In this document: positions 43,070-53,129 of the stretch, one piece after another | Position numbering within the stretch: the first letter of the stretch is position 1 | How the letters are laid out: each line of letters opens with the position of its first letter | NCBI GenBank assembly: GCA_963576725.1 | Contig: OY755243.1 | Coordinates: 82,199,945 to 82,263,944 of the forward strand | DNA from: Azorinus chamasolen | Lineage: Eukaryota; Mollusca; Bivalvia; Cardiida; Solecurtidae | Length of the DNA stretch: 64,000 nt | Direction of reading: 5' to 3' | The notes under the pieces: generated by a model | What the model was told of the DNA's origin: nothing | What the model saw: only the letters and a program-made list of their open reading frames with translations | The model's database searches: none | Translations under genes and position numbers: made by a program

Positions 43070-43271
43070 ACACAACTTGAATCCAGATGAAAAGCCGAGT
43101 AACTCGGTAGAGTTACTCGGCGTCTCATCAGGATCCTCACTGTTAGACCCTTTGTCAAAAGTTTCTTAAAGGCTTGATCGAATCGGAAATAATCAACATT
43201 GAACCAGATCTAAATTTGGCCTACATTATATCTTTTTGACCGGCGTAAGGGTCTAAGGGATAAAGAGTTAA
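43070..43271. mobile_element. B6 MITE with clear hairpin
   Basis: AATCCAGATGAAAAGCCGAG, TAACTCGGTAGAGTTACTCG and GCGTCTCATCAGGATCC form the palindrome; CTTGATCGAATCGGAAATAA is the right B6 flank. Ends GATAAAGAGTTAA. Confidence 0.75.
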
Positions 43272-43306
43272 TAGACAGTGTGTCGGTACCAGCATATATG
43301 TCGGTA

Positions 43307-43493
43307 CAATAAAGCCCTCTAAATCGCACGTTTAATTTAGTATAGATATCTGCCTTGGAGAGAGGTTGCAGCTTAAAGCAGGGTGAAATCCATGCAGAAA
43401 GCTCCTAGACTTTCACCCTGCATTAAGCAGCCACCTGCCTAAAATAATTTAACTTCTTCTCTATTAGATTTGCGGTTTAGAGAGGTTTTACTG
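43307..43493. mobile_element. P-type MITE, AACCGCACG subfamily
   Basis: CAATAAAGCCCTCTAAATCG after TA; centre GCAGAAAGCTCCTAGACTTT, where the right arm tip is deleted; right end TTTAGAGAGGTTTTACTG. Confidence 0.9.
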
Positions 43494-44284
43494 TGCAAAT
43501 AAGACGCTATTTCACGTATGATTGGTTCCCTTCGTTTCGCGAAGACAAGTGCGTCCATAGTCTGCCATGCGTCATTTTGACAACTAAGCGATCATACTTG
43601 ATTGTATTCATCTATTAGGTCACTATGGCATTAATCAAAGGGACGTTTATTGACGTCTAGCTTAATATGAACTCTGTTTTCACTGCCTATAATGACACAC
43701 ATTCCTAATGAAGAAGACTTCTAGGTCAATATAGCAAACTGATACACGTATGTTCTCTTCGCGATGAAAGAATTAAACCTGGTATGTGCCTTATACTACG
43801 ACTCATTACAGAACACGGTCGATAAGTAAATCAGTACTTGATAAAGTATTTTAAGGTATGATCGTCTTGACCGTATAATATTATTTACATATAAGTCTCG
43901 TTCTACGTGAGTGCAAGAAACACCATCAGCAATCTTATATCATTTCGATTACAATATTCCAATGGTATCAATAATTGCAGTCAAAGTTTGCAGAACTAGG
44001 TCAGCCAAATAATACGTAACCTATCCCAAGTTCCAATTATCACATGTCAATTACATAAGAACAAATGTCAAATCAAGTCCGACTGTGAACTTAATATGAC
44101 AGAATCATAAAAGCATTATCCATTATGATTTCGCAAATATAATAATAGAAACGAGTTAATTTCGGCTGATGGAACAGGCACCCAGTAATTTGTCTACAAC
44201 TCATATCGATGTTCTGGATATATATGTTCTGAGAACAATTAGTATACAAAACCTTGAAACCCTCTTATACTAGAAATGTTTTCG
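43494..44284. other. no gene or element recognised
   Basis: AT-rich unique-looking sequence without palindromes, RNA genes or long frames. Confidence 0.5.
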
Positions 44285-44491
44285 TTAACTCTTTCCTTCA
44301 TACAAACATGTCCTCACGTATCTGCAAGAATTGTAGACCCAGATCAGACCGATCCTGCAGGATATATCTAGTTTGTTTGTTTCTAAAATGGCTACAATGT
44401 CCCACCTTCTGTTTTGCATTATAACAATTTGTTCATAAATATCCCCTAGGTATTGACATTTGTAATCAAACTAGAACAAGGAATGAGTTAG
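44285..44491. mobile_element. B1 MITE, first of a joined pair
   Basis: TTAACTCTTTCCTTCATACA; GTAGACCCAGATCAGACCG, ATCCTGCAGGAT (centre retained, right arm lost); GGCTACAATGTCCCACCTTC; right end AACAAGGAATGAGTTA. Confidence 0.8.
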
Positions 44492-44678
44492 TCCTTTACC
44501 TTACGAATATTCAAGTAAGAAATAATGACATCGTGAATATGTATTGGCTGAATGTTCAATACATGAAAACATGATGTTGTTCCAAAGGCAGAAACTGTAA
44601 AATAAGATTTTTATGTCATTAACAAAGAGAAACGATCCCCAACTCCGTTCGAAAAGGCGTTAAAAGGCATATAGTTAA
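44488..44678. mobile_element. B2 MITE, second of a joined pair
   Basis: GTTAGTCCTTTACCTTACGA left; AATATTCAAGTAAGAAATAA, TGACATCGTGAATATG, GGCAGAAACTGTAAAATAAG and AACAAAGAGAAACGATCCCC. The hairpin is lost. Its end overlaps the start of a P MITE. Confidence 0.65.
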
Positions 44679-44873
44679 ACCTCTATAACGGCCACTAAAT
44701 TACATCAAGTATTTTGTGTTAAAGGCAGGTGACTGCTTAAAGCAAGGTGAAAGTAAAACAGAACGATCCTATAGGAGCGTTCTGTTTTACTTTCACTTTG
44801 CTTTAAGCAGCCACCTGCCCTAAATACCAACTAATTAACACAATTAAATGATCGTTATAGAGAGGTTTTACTG
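44674..44873. mobile_element. P-type MITE, ATAACGGCCAC subfamily
   Basis: Right end GAGAGGTTTTACTG before TA; left end worn (TAGTTAAACCTCTATAAC). Perfect palindrome AAAACAGAACGATCCTATAG with GAGCGTTCTGTTTTAC. Closest to 3402-3562 and keeps the left arm that copy lacks. Confidence 0.88.
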
Positions 44874-45008
44874 TATCTGTGGACTAAAGGATTAAACTAA
44901 CATCTCAAAATCTTAGATTATTGATGTTGCACTCTTGCAATTTGTAAACCTCTTTCTGTGGAGCGTGGTAACCGACTTCTTCGACAAATTTCTAAAATCT
45001 GAGGACAG

Positions 45009-45650
45009 TATATTTACTCCATAAATACCTCTTTTAACGCATATGCTGTTATTAGCTGTCTGATTAGAACATGTTGTTATTAGCTATCTGATTAGAACAT
45101 GCTGTAATTAGCTGTCTGATTAGAAAATGCTGTTATTAGCTGTCTGATTAGAACATGCTCTGTTATTAGCTGTCTAATTAGAACATGCTCTGTTTATTAG
45201 CTGTCTGGTTAGAACATACTGTTATTAGCTGTCTGATTAGAACATGTTGTTATTAGCTATCTGATTAGAACATGCTGTAAATAGCTGTCTGATTAGAACA
45301 TGCTGTTATTAGCTGTCTGATTAGAACATGCTCTGTTATTAGCTGTCTGGTTAGAACATACTGTTATTAGCTGTCTGATTAGAACACGTTGTTATTAGCT
45401 ATCTGATTAGAACATGCTGTAAATAGCTGTCTGATTAGAACATGCTGTTATTAGCTGTCTGATTAGAACATGCTCTGTTATTAGCTGTCTGATTAGAACA
45501 TGCTCTGTTATAAGCTGTCTGGTTAGAACATACTGTTATTAGCTGTCTGATTAGAACACGCCCTGTTTCTTTATAGAATAATAAACATCTGATTCTAAAA
45601 ATCACGATTTCTGTGTTCATCTGGCAATTTAAAACTGGTCTTATCTCTGC
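45009..45650. mobile_element. B2 MITE expanded by an internal minisatellite
   Basis: Left remnant TATTTACTCCATAAATACC, CTTTTAACGCATATG; right remnant CTGTTTCTTTATAGAATAA, CATCTGATTCTAAAAATCAC. These are the two flanks of a B2 hairpin. The hairpin itself is replaced by the array at 45045-45559. Confidence 0.65.
45045..45559 (+). repeat. minisatellite, 18 units of 28-31 bases with higher-order pattern
   Basis: The consensus is GCTGTTATTAGCTGT followed by CTGATTAGAACAT; variants begin GTTG, GCTGTAA, GCTCTG or ACTG. The variants recur in fixed order in units 2-7, 8-12 and 13-18, so blocks of five or six units have been duplicated. The unit resembles the right arm of the B1/B2 hairpin (GCCGTCTGATCAGGG then TCTGCTCTGTTTG). 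Confidence 0.95.
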
Positions 45651-46260
45651 AATATTGACCTGCAGTACTTATTGGTTATTGTAGCATATCGAAAAGAATA
45701 TGTCTGAATAATAGCAACATACCTCTTTGCTTCGACTACAACCCCCAAATGTCATTAAACAACATCCAAACACCATAACTTTTCATAGAACTCACTTTTA
45801 TTAACACAAACAAATATTGAACTATAAGCATTATAAAGGTAATCAACTCTACTTTCATTTTCTACAGAAAACGCACACCACTCTCGGTTTTCATCTCATT
45901 AAACCAACAATTTTCAACCGATTTTAACAAAATAGGTACCGACTGTTGTTACGGGAATAATACTGCCATTTCGATACTTTCCAAACTGCAATAAATATCC
46001 AGCCATCAAGTGAAAGTCGGAAGAGATATGATTGCACTGTTTTAGTAAACCTTAACCTGAACCTTAACAGACTTCAAAAAGCAATCACTGACATATATTT
46101 GGAACCTTTGAGGACTAATTGACATAATCATGACAAGAAAATGAATTATGAGGAGTTTTATCTCTGTTTATGGTTGTCAAGAGTAAGGTAATGACACAAA
46201 AAACATTTTAGACATCTTATTGCAATATATGGCACTGACAAAGCAGTTTAATAAATTCTG
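45651..46260. other. no gene or element recognised
   Basis: AT-rich, no frames or palindromes of note. Confidence 0.5.
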
Positions 46261-46261
46261 A

Positions 46262-46480
46262 AAGGGGGTGATCCCCGAGAGCAAAAATTGCAACACAAAA
46301 AGAAAAAATTGCAGACTCGGTTTTATTGAGTCTGTTCATGAACAGTAATTAAAAGTGCAACACTGCTCACGCCCACTAGCACCGGCTTAAGCGGTATTCA
46401 ATTTTCAGAACAAGAAGTACTGAAATTCATGATCTCGAAGGATCAGAAGGTATAACAACACTGAGAATGAAGTTAACTTT
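46262..46480 (+). repeat. R3 repeat, partial unit
   Basis: GATCCCCGAGAGCAAAAAT, GCAGACTCGGTTTTATTGAG, CTGTTCATGAACAG, CACTAGCACCGGCTTAAGC and TATAACAACACTGAGAATGA match the R3 units at 11.5 and 40.7 kb. Confidence 0.7.
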
Positions 46481-46575
46481 TGTACAAACGTCTACTATGA
46501 ATTAAGAAGGTTCAAAAGGATATGGGAAATAAAGTAGATAGTTTATGAAACAGGATTAAACGGTTTAAACTGGAT

Positions 46576-46797
46576 TCTAACATACCTCGCGCACACATCT
46601 ACATAAACAAAGAAGGGACGTATCTATGTTGGAATTCTCCATAAAACACCGCACGCGCTGTAACGACTTAACGTGACGTAATATGGCGTCGAAAATTCGT
46701 ACGACAAGAAACGTAGTGCTGTTGTGGCGGTGCAAATTATAGTTAAATTGAAGTGTTAGAATCGAAATAATAAATTTATACCAGTGTTTTATCGTGC
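46576..46797. repeat. element H, partial copy
   Basis: This 222-base stretch matches 58579-58798 with few differences, from CTCGCGCACACATCTAC through AACGTGACGTAATATGGC, AAAATTCGTACGACAAGAAA to GTGTTTTATCGTGC. The terminal inverted repeats seen around the other copy are not present here. A minus-strand frame over it (46577-46807) has no known domain. Confidence 0.85.
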
Positions 46798-47100
46798 AAT
46801 CGAACACAGGTAGTCGTTGAGATGCGTGGTAATTAAATCACGAGGCCGATAATTTATTATTTCTTGATTAAACACAGTTAATCGGGTATTGTTTGCACCA
46901 AAGCACTGTTTGACGAAATATTCTTTCGTTGCATGTCATTAAATATCTATGATAGTTCGGTACATTTTATAAATGTATCTGTGTAGTTAAACCACGTAGG
47001 TTTTGTCCATCAACATTGCCGGATACATGTAATTCCTTTTCGACATGTCATTTAATTATTTCTAGTAGATAAAAACATTATGTTCAATGTTCAACAGGAA

Positions 47101-47240
47101 ATATAAATAAGCGCGTTTGTGTCCATGTAAACAGAATGGGCCCTGTTTGGATGGCTCCTTCAGGGGCCGTCCGATCAGGGTATTCTATGTTTGCTTATGG
47201 AATTAGATACATCTGATCCTATAGCTGAACTGTCTTGATT
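47101..47240. mobile_element. B2 MITE, shortened
   Basis: GTAAACAGAATGGGCCCTG, GGATGGCTCCTTCAGGGGC and GTCCGATCAGGGTATTCTAT form the hairpin; GTTTGCTTATGGAATTAGAT follows. Outer ends not found. Confidence 0.65.
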
Positions 47241-47281
47241 AAAGTCTCCTGTAACTCTTCTTACCATGGATAATGTCACTA

Positions 47282-47453
47282 CAGTACGTGGGTGTCTTTA
47301 TAAGCAGGTGGTTGCTTAATGCAGGACAAAAGTAATACAGAAAGATCCTCTGGGAGCTTTCTGTATTACTTTTGTCCTGCATTAAGCTACCACCTGCATG
47401 TAACACCCAGAACTATACCTCTTTTATGTGGTCACAATAGCGGGGTTTTACTG
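47282..47453. mobile_element. P-type MITE, left end shortened
   Basis: CAGTACGTGGGTGTCTTTA after TA skips the usual left end; arms GCAGGTGGTTGCTTAATGCA and TGCATTAAGCTACCACCTGC; centre AAAGATCCTCTGGGAGCTTT; right end AGCGGGGTTTTACTG before TA. Confidence 0.88.
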
Positions 47454-48105
47454 TATTTCTTACATGAATTGTCATCAGTTAAAAAGGTTGAAATATATAA
47501 CGGACATTACGCGTGAATTCATAGTACTTCTTTATTTACATGTTGCAACAGTTGAAAACACATCCAGTCTTTTACTGTAAATCAGTTTGTATTGCCATAA
47601 CAGCCAAAGCAATCAACGGTACAGTATGTAGTCTATTATAGACCGTTGCTTGTGATTTGATAACTTAACCTACTAATATTAAGGAGAATAAAAATAGTCC
47701 ATGCTGTTTCGTGGAGATGACGACATTGATTAATGGAAATATTCAGACGCCTGCGACGGTATAATAGAGTACCATCCCTTTGCTGACAGTCTCTGCTAAA
47801 TGTCATTTATCATCGAATTTGGTTACATTCCATTTTCGGAAACTGACAGAAGTAGCGATTAGGGATTAATCAAAAAGGGTAACTAATAATTGTCCTTGTC
47901 GTCATTCGAAAAAAAGGGAAATGCAATAAACCTGATCTACTAACATATAAACATAGAATATAACTGAGGCATGAGGTGCCATACGCATATCCACAGCGAA
48001 TCAAGAAGCACAAATGAAGTGCACACACATGCGCGCACAACCGTCAGCGTTATATGACCCCTTTGTGGCACAATGCCCTCAAACCAAACACAAACAATCC
48101 AAATA
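47454..48105. other. no gene or element recognised
   Basis: No palindromes. The minus-strand frame at 47940-48134 has no domain. Confidence 0.5.
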
Positions 48106-48310
48106 CAGTCAAACCTCTCTAATGCGACAACCATAAAGGGACAAAAGTCTGGGTGGTAGAGGCAGATGGCAGCTTAATGGAGGATGCACGTTATGCTGAA
48201 AGCTCCTATAGGAGCTTTCTGCATTACGTTCGTCCTGCATTAAGTAGCCACCTGCTTATAAAGACAGAACTGTTTATTCATTAAGTGGTCGCATTAGAGG
48301 GGTTCTACTG
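48106..48310. mobile_element. P-type MITE, AATGCGAC subfamily, complete
   Basis: CAGTCAAACCTCTCTAATGC to GAGGGGTTCTACTG, TA on both sides. Centre GAAAGCTCCTATAGGAGCTT; arms GCAGATGGCAGCTTAATGGA and GCATTAAGTAGCCACCTGC. Confidence 0.93.
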
Positions 48311-48394
48311 TATCATCAAACACACAATGCAAGATGTGACTCAATAACTTTCACAAGTGTAAGATAAAGACTTTAAACGCCCTACAGAAAAGTA

Positions 48395-48564
48395 TTGTTT
48401 CGTCTGATCAGGGTCTGTGTTGTTTGCTAATGGAATATCCATGTCTTTACTTTCTAAAATGAGTACAATGTTCAACCTTCTATATTTCAGTATAACCTTT
48501 TTGCTCATGAATATTCAGTAGGTATTGAAATTTGCAATAAACATAGAACAGGGAACTGGTTTAA
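48395..48564. mobile_element. right half of a B1 MITE
   Basis: GTCTGATCAGGGTCTGTG starts at the hairpin arm, then GTTTGCTAATGGAATATCC, GAGTACAATGTTCAACCTTC, and AACAGGGAACTGGTTTAA. Confidence 0.7.
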
Positions 48565-48624
48565 AGCAGGATGCATCTTAAAGCAAACAATAATAATACA
48601 GGTAACTGTTCTGTTTTTGCGTCA

Positions 48625-48704
48625 GGGGCCGTCTAATCGGGCTCTACTCTGTTTGTCAATGAGAGAAAAAAGTGGCACTATCAGGTAAAGTGTTAAAGAA
48701 GTTT
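48625..48704. mobile_element. fragment of a B1/B2 MITE
   Basis: GTCAGGGGCCGTCTAATCGG, CTCTACTCTGTTTGTCAATG and a right end ATCAGGTAAAGTGTTAA. Confidence 0.55.
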
Positions 48705-48760
48705 AAGAACAAATTCTACTTGTTAATGTGTTCATCATGGTTTAATGAAAAAGTAGTAAA

Positions 48761-48878
48761 TGGAAAAGTAGTAAAGTCAAGCAGGCAAAGCCACATGCAA
48801 GACGCAACCACCACCAAAACACCGATAGACAGCATGACACACACACACACACACACACACACACAACCACACACCCAA

Positions 48879-48923
<45 letters not shown>

Positions 48924-49407
48924 ATGAACACAGAAAACACCAAACGACACACAAGAACCAGGGACAAACGTTCCACACATGAACAAATCACAAGCACAAA
49001 GACGCAAGGCAAACAAAAGGAAGGGTGACAAAGAGAGTACCGCCTTGGCACGGTCAGTAGCAAAAACACCACTGGGGGTTTAAACCGGTTTACGGACGTC
49101 CTAACCTCACACTTCTCTCAAAGTCACCCTAGCTTTACAAATATTGTAAATAAAGGTATCCCCACTGGACTTACCCACAACATAGACGACGGTGAACACA
49201 GGACAACATGTAAAACATAGCATAATAACTGTGACAATCCGTCAAATATGTACTCAATGACTTTGCTGAAGTCAGAGCACCTGCAGGTAAGCCGTTAAGG
49301 GCACGACAGGGAAAAAGTAATACATGAGTCTGGTAAGCTCATCCTGTATCCAAGTTTAAGAGTCATAGAGTACTACCCTCGGCCTGTCATCGCGCAAGCA
49401 AAGAGGG
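48761..49407 (-). mobile_element. Naiad 3' fragment: tail, UTR and last codons
   Basis: It runs from the common terminus at 48761 through a long CA-rich tract, the UTR and the stop region to CGATGACAGGCCGAGGG and CTCTTTGC at about 49407, where it breaks off inside the last codons. The SECIS stem has lost seven bases compared with copies 2 and 3. At its terminus, AAAAGTAGTAAA is duplicated (48748-48760). It is a 5'-truncated insertion and makes no protein. Confidence 0.9.
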
Positions 49408-49640
49408 AAAGCCACACACAGAACGCCACCATCTCCATAACATCGATAGAAAGCAATTTATACACACACACACCCGCGCACGCACGCACACACACATACA
49501 CACACAGAGGGTATAGAAATATTAAACACGAACGAACGCACAAGTACAAAGACACAAGACCAAGAGACACGCAAGGGCGAACACACAAACCCGAACAAAC
49601 ACATAAGTACAAAAACACCAAACAAACACCAAATAAAGTC
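49408..49640 (-). mobile_element. older Naiad-type tail joined head to tail
   Basis: GCCACACACAGAACGCCACC, ATCGATAGAAAGCAATTTAT, a CA/CGCACG tract and repeated AAGTACAAAGACACAAGACC resemble the tail but are clearly diverged. Same orientation as 48761-49407, immediately adjoining. Frames over it are artefacts. Confidence 0.6.
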
Positions 49641-50564
49641 TAAGGGCTTTCAATATTTCGATATGAAAATTACGATCAGTGTGAGGATTGGTGTAAGATT
49701 CCGGCAAGGTAAGAAGGCTTGCGTTGTATTGCAGCAAACAGCTTGAAGTTACTTGGTGTTGAACAGCTTTTCAACATCTTTACTCAGGTATGCCGACCCT
49801 ACATCGTATGAATAATACATGTTGCTGTGTTTTTACGAAATGTTCTGATTTTATGACAACAGGAAACACCGATTCAAATAGTAGAACACGGAAAACCAAT
49901 CTGAAATATGAGATACTGATCTGAACTTTGCAATAAAAGTATTGATCTCAATATTCTTTACTTCAATTGGTAACATACCATGAAAATTTAACCTGTTATT
50001 TCATGAATATTCGCGTTGGCAATAAAGCTATAAACACATAAATACGTGTGATAACCTCCCTTCAGAATTTACAAATGTGATCCAGACATAGAGCACATAT
50101 GTAACACATTTTGTGACGAGTGTGATCGATGCCAATTTTTGATGTGACATACAATCGCATTTGTAACACGTCAACTTTCATACAGAAATGGAAGCTAAAA
50201 AAGGCATGTGTACATTTGTTACAAGTTGTGGAGCAATTACATGATATGTTATTTCCAGTGAGGTCGCCATGCAGCAGTATCGGAATGAAACCATGACCAC
50301 CCAATCATCACCATCATCATGGTTTTCTTTCCTAAAAGTATATCATTAGATTTATAGTTGCCTAAATATTTGGCACTAGTGTATTAATCAAGTAAAAGCA
50401 AATACAGGAACTAAGAAGTAATATTTATTTCATCATAGACACACATTAACAGCATTGCATAGGTGCGTGTATATGGCACGTTCTATAAAAATGGAAACTC
50501 TTCTTTGCAAAGCTTCTATGTTCTACGTGCATAGCCAACACCTGACACATGAGCCAGGGAACAG
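49641..50564. other. no gene or element recognised
   Basis: Frames are short. A minus-strand frame at 50062-50304 has spaced Cys/His residues but no pattern I can match to a family. Confidence 0.4.
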
Positions 50565-50641
50565 GTACTTTGTCTCAGTGGTTATGATATTGACTGTGTG
50601 ATCCACGAGTTGCGGGTTCGCGAATCCCACTTCAACCACTA
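50565..50641 (+). mobile_element. tRNA-like SINE head
   Basis: TGTCTCAGTGGTTATGAT resembles box A and GGGTTCGCGAATCCC box B, about 43 bases apart, the layout of an RNA polymerase III promoter. The acceptor stem does not pair, so it is not a working tRNA gene. I see no conserved SINE body downstream. Confidence 0.5.
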
Positions 50642-50954
50642 TTTCTTAAGCCATGCTTGGTTACGACGTTTGTTCGTACGAACAGTTAAATTATATTTAA
50701 GTTAATAAATGTTAGTATTAAATATATAAAAAAAAGCCTTTGTATTAAATAAGTACATGTGGAAGTTACTTTCACTTCCTGTCAAAACATTAGAAATAAG
50801 CTATAAACATTAATCTGTATCAAACCGTAATGGCGAAAGAAAGATATTTGTGAGGATTGTAACCACCAGGACGCGAACACGCGAACCGGCAACTGAGTAC
50901 ATTCATCAAAAGTTTAAACTTTATTTATTTTACATTGACTACGAAACAAAATCT

Positions 50955-51265
50955 ATATACAAAACATTCGACAGTGCGGATGTTGGCGTACGCGATCAGA
51001 ATGAGGGAGGAAACCGGAATACCCGGAGAAACCCCACTGTTCCGTTTCCCGTACTCCACGGGGTCTCAAGTTTATAAAAACTTTGAAACGAACTCCGTGA
51101 TCGTTCTATTAAATGAAATTATTCAGCGGTTAGCTATTAAATGTCGTTTCCATCCAGTACAACGTTTAACAGCTTTTGAAGATTCTGAGAATCGGGGCCA
51201 GGAGTCGAACCTGGAGCTCAATGGTGAGAAGCGATTGTGCTAACCGATGCATCATCCATGGGCTA
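50955..51265 (-). mobile_element. tRNA-derived SINE with conserved central block
   Basis: On the minus strand, GATGCATCGGTTAGCACA (box A) and CCAGGTTCGACTCCTGG (box B with a perfect T-arm) lie at 51265-51185. About 120 bases on is the block GGGGTTTCTCCGGGTATTCC, GGTTTCCTCCCTCATTC (51000-51040), a type of central domain seen in invertebrate SINE families. I cannot name the family with certainty. Plus-strand frames here (50850-51243) are not genes. Confidence 0.65.
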
Positions 51266-51696
51266 TATCGATTCGTTTTGTAGTGAGTAGTGGTGATAAA
51301 TTGCAATGTTACGAATGGCAAATATACAATGATAATCCTATTACTATTAACTAATTGAACATTGTCAACCTGTTACATATGTGATTCTAATGTCATTTAT
51401 AACCGGATCTATGTAATTCCATAATCAACCAGAACAGTCTCTGGTCAGACAACTCATACAGGATGTCATCATGGTTTGATCATGAAGTGATTCAACAGCT
51501 TCTGCCATGATCACAACTTCACTTGTACATAATGCAATTCAACTAATTCAAATTCAGGGAATTTATATTCCTGGTGTTTCTACTTCTTACATCAATATTT
51601 ATGACGAAAATCATTAATACAAGCTTCACTGAAATAATTACAAAGTACTGCGCAGAAGCAGCGTGTTTGTCCATGGTTGTGCATACCGATTGTCGG

Positions 51697-51949
51697 TTAA
51701 CACTTTCCCTCATATTAATGTGTTTTCACGCATTTGTAAGCAGAGAAGACCCAGATCAGACGGCTCCTATAGGAACCGTCTGATCATGATCTGCTCTGTT
51801 TGCTAATGCCATTTAAAATATCGGTTTATTTAGTTTCTTAAATGGCTACAATGTTCAACCTTTAATATTTCATTTTATAACTATTTTGTCCAAGAAAATT
51901 CAGGTATTAAAATTTGGAATAAACAAACATAGAACAAGGGAAGAGTTAA
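51697..51949. mobile_element. B1 hairpin MITE, complete
   Basis: TTAACACTTTCCCTCATATT to AACAAGGGAAGAGTTAA. Palindrome CAGACGGCTCCTATAGGAAC with CGTCTGATC. Flanks GTAAGCAGAGAAGACCC and CTGCTCTGTTTGCTAATG. Confidence 0.93.
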
Positions 51950-51964
51950 TAAATATCCTGTAAC

Positions 51965-52140
51965 GCACGAACTGACTGTCATTTCCAAACACCTTGGATA
52001 CAGATGAGATGCCGAGTAATTCGGTGTGTCATCAGGATCCAGGCCGTCGATATTCGGTCAATAGTTCCTCAAACGTTTTAACGATTCGAGAGAAAGTATC
52101 GTTTGCAGCAGATCAAAGTTTGGGCATACCTACGAGCGTA
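51965..52140. mobile_element. B6 MITE
   Basis: CTTGGATACAGATGAGATGC, CGAGTAATTCGGTGTGTC and ATCAGGATCCAGGCCG form the hairpin; GATATTCGGTCAATAGTTCC is the right flank. Confidence 0.7.
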
Positions 52141-52153
52141 CACACAGGTCCAG

Positions 52154-52401
52154 TTAACCCTTTCCCTGTTCTATGTTTATTCCAAATGTCAATACTGAAT
52201 ATTCATTGACAAAATAGTTATAATATGGTATAGATGGTGGAAAATTTTAGTTATTTTAGAAAGTAAAGGTACAGATCTATAAAATTCCATTAGCAAACAG
52301 AGCAGGTCATGATAACAGACGTCTCCTATAAGAGCCGTCTGATCTGGGTATTCTATGTTTGCAAATGCGTGAAAACACGTTTGTATGAGGGAAAGGGTTA
52401 A
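52154..52401. mobile_element. B1 hairpin MITE, inverted
   Basis: TTAACCCTTTCCCTGTTCTA to TGAGGGAAAGGGTTAA. Palindrome CAGACGTCTCCTATAAGAGC and CGTCTGATCTGGG. Adjoins the F-type element that follows. Confidence 0.93.
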
Positions 52402-52525
52402 GATGCGTAAATTAAAGCAATTTTCAATAACACCTTATGTATTTCTCCACCAAGAGACGATTCGAAAGAGTGGCAAGAAATAAAGAACTTATTATTTAAA
52501 TCCGCATCTTTATCTGTTGCTCTGC
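52402..52525. mobile_element. F-type hairpin MITE, left end lost
   Basis: GATGCGTAAATTAAAGCAA left and CCGCATCTTTATCTGTTGCT right. TATTTCTCCACCAAGAGACG and GAAAGAGTGGC..AGAAATAAAG are the shortened arms. The B1 element at 52401 has replaced the outermost left bases. Confidence 0.65.
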
Positions 52526-52904
52526 ATACATTTCTTCAGCCGGCTAAGTATTATCCAGAACGCGTGATATGTTTCCACTATCGACATGACTTAGCACAGT
52601 ATCAAATGTGGAGCATGACGATCCTTCAATTTAGCGTGTATAGTTTATGTTCTAAAGCAATCAAGTGTTATTACATGTTCAGTGATATAAGCTGAACATG
52701 CTGACGTTCATCAAAGGATTGCGTCAACTGAACGAAAGTGAGTTTTATTTATTTGCAATTCACATTACAAACTTTAGTAATTTGGTTCTGGGCTCTCAAA
52801 TTGTTCCTGTCATCAACCTTTCACCTGATAGAAACACGTTTTCACGCATTTGCAAGCATAACAGACTGCGAAAGAATACCAACAGTTAAAACACGAAACA
52901 CTAT

Positions 52905-53105
52905 TACCCCTGAAACTTATATATCCGCCTTTTAACGCATTTGCAAACGGAATGGACCCAGATCGTAAGAATCGTCTACCAGCAATTAGTATGTTTGTCC
53001 CTGTGTAGATATGCTTCTACAACTTATGTCATGGTCAAATTTCCCTTGTTCATAATGCAAAAATAAATTATGTTCCCTATCATTATTTCTTGCGTTAAAA
53101 TATAT
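52905..53105. mobile_element. B2 MITE, decayed
   Basis: GCCTTTTAACGCATTTGC, AAACGGAATGGACCCAGATC, then CCTGTGTAGATATGCTTCTA and TCCCTATCATTATTTCTTGC. The hairpin is eroded. A further B-type end (ACCTTTCACCTGATAG, 52816) lies just before. Confidence 0.5.
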
Positions 53106-53129
53106 CGGGTTCGGGGTTGAATGGACATT

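Noticed and set aside
45045..45559. CRISPR-like array
   Set aside because: Units are contiguous with no unique spacers, and the host is eukaryotic.
51185..51265. Functional tRNA gene on the minus strand
   Set aside because: T-arm and both boxes are good, but acceptor and anticodon stems do not pair; the context is a SINE.
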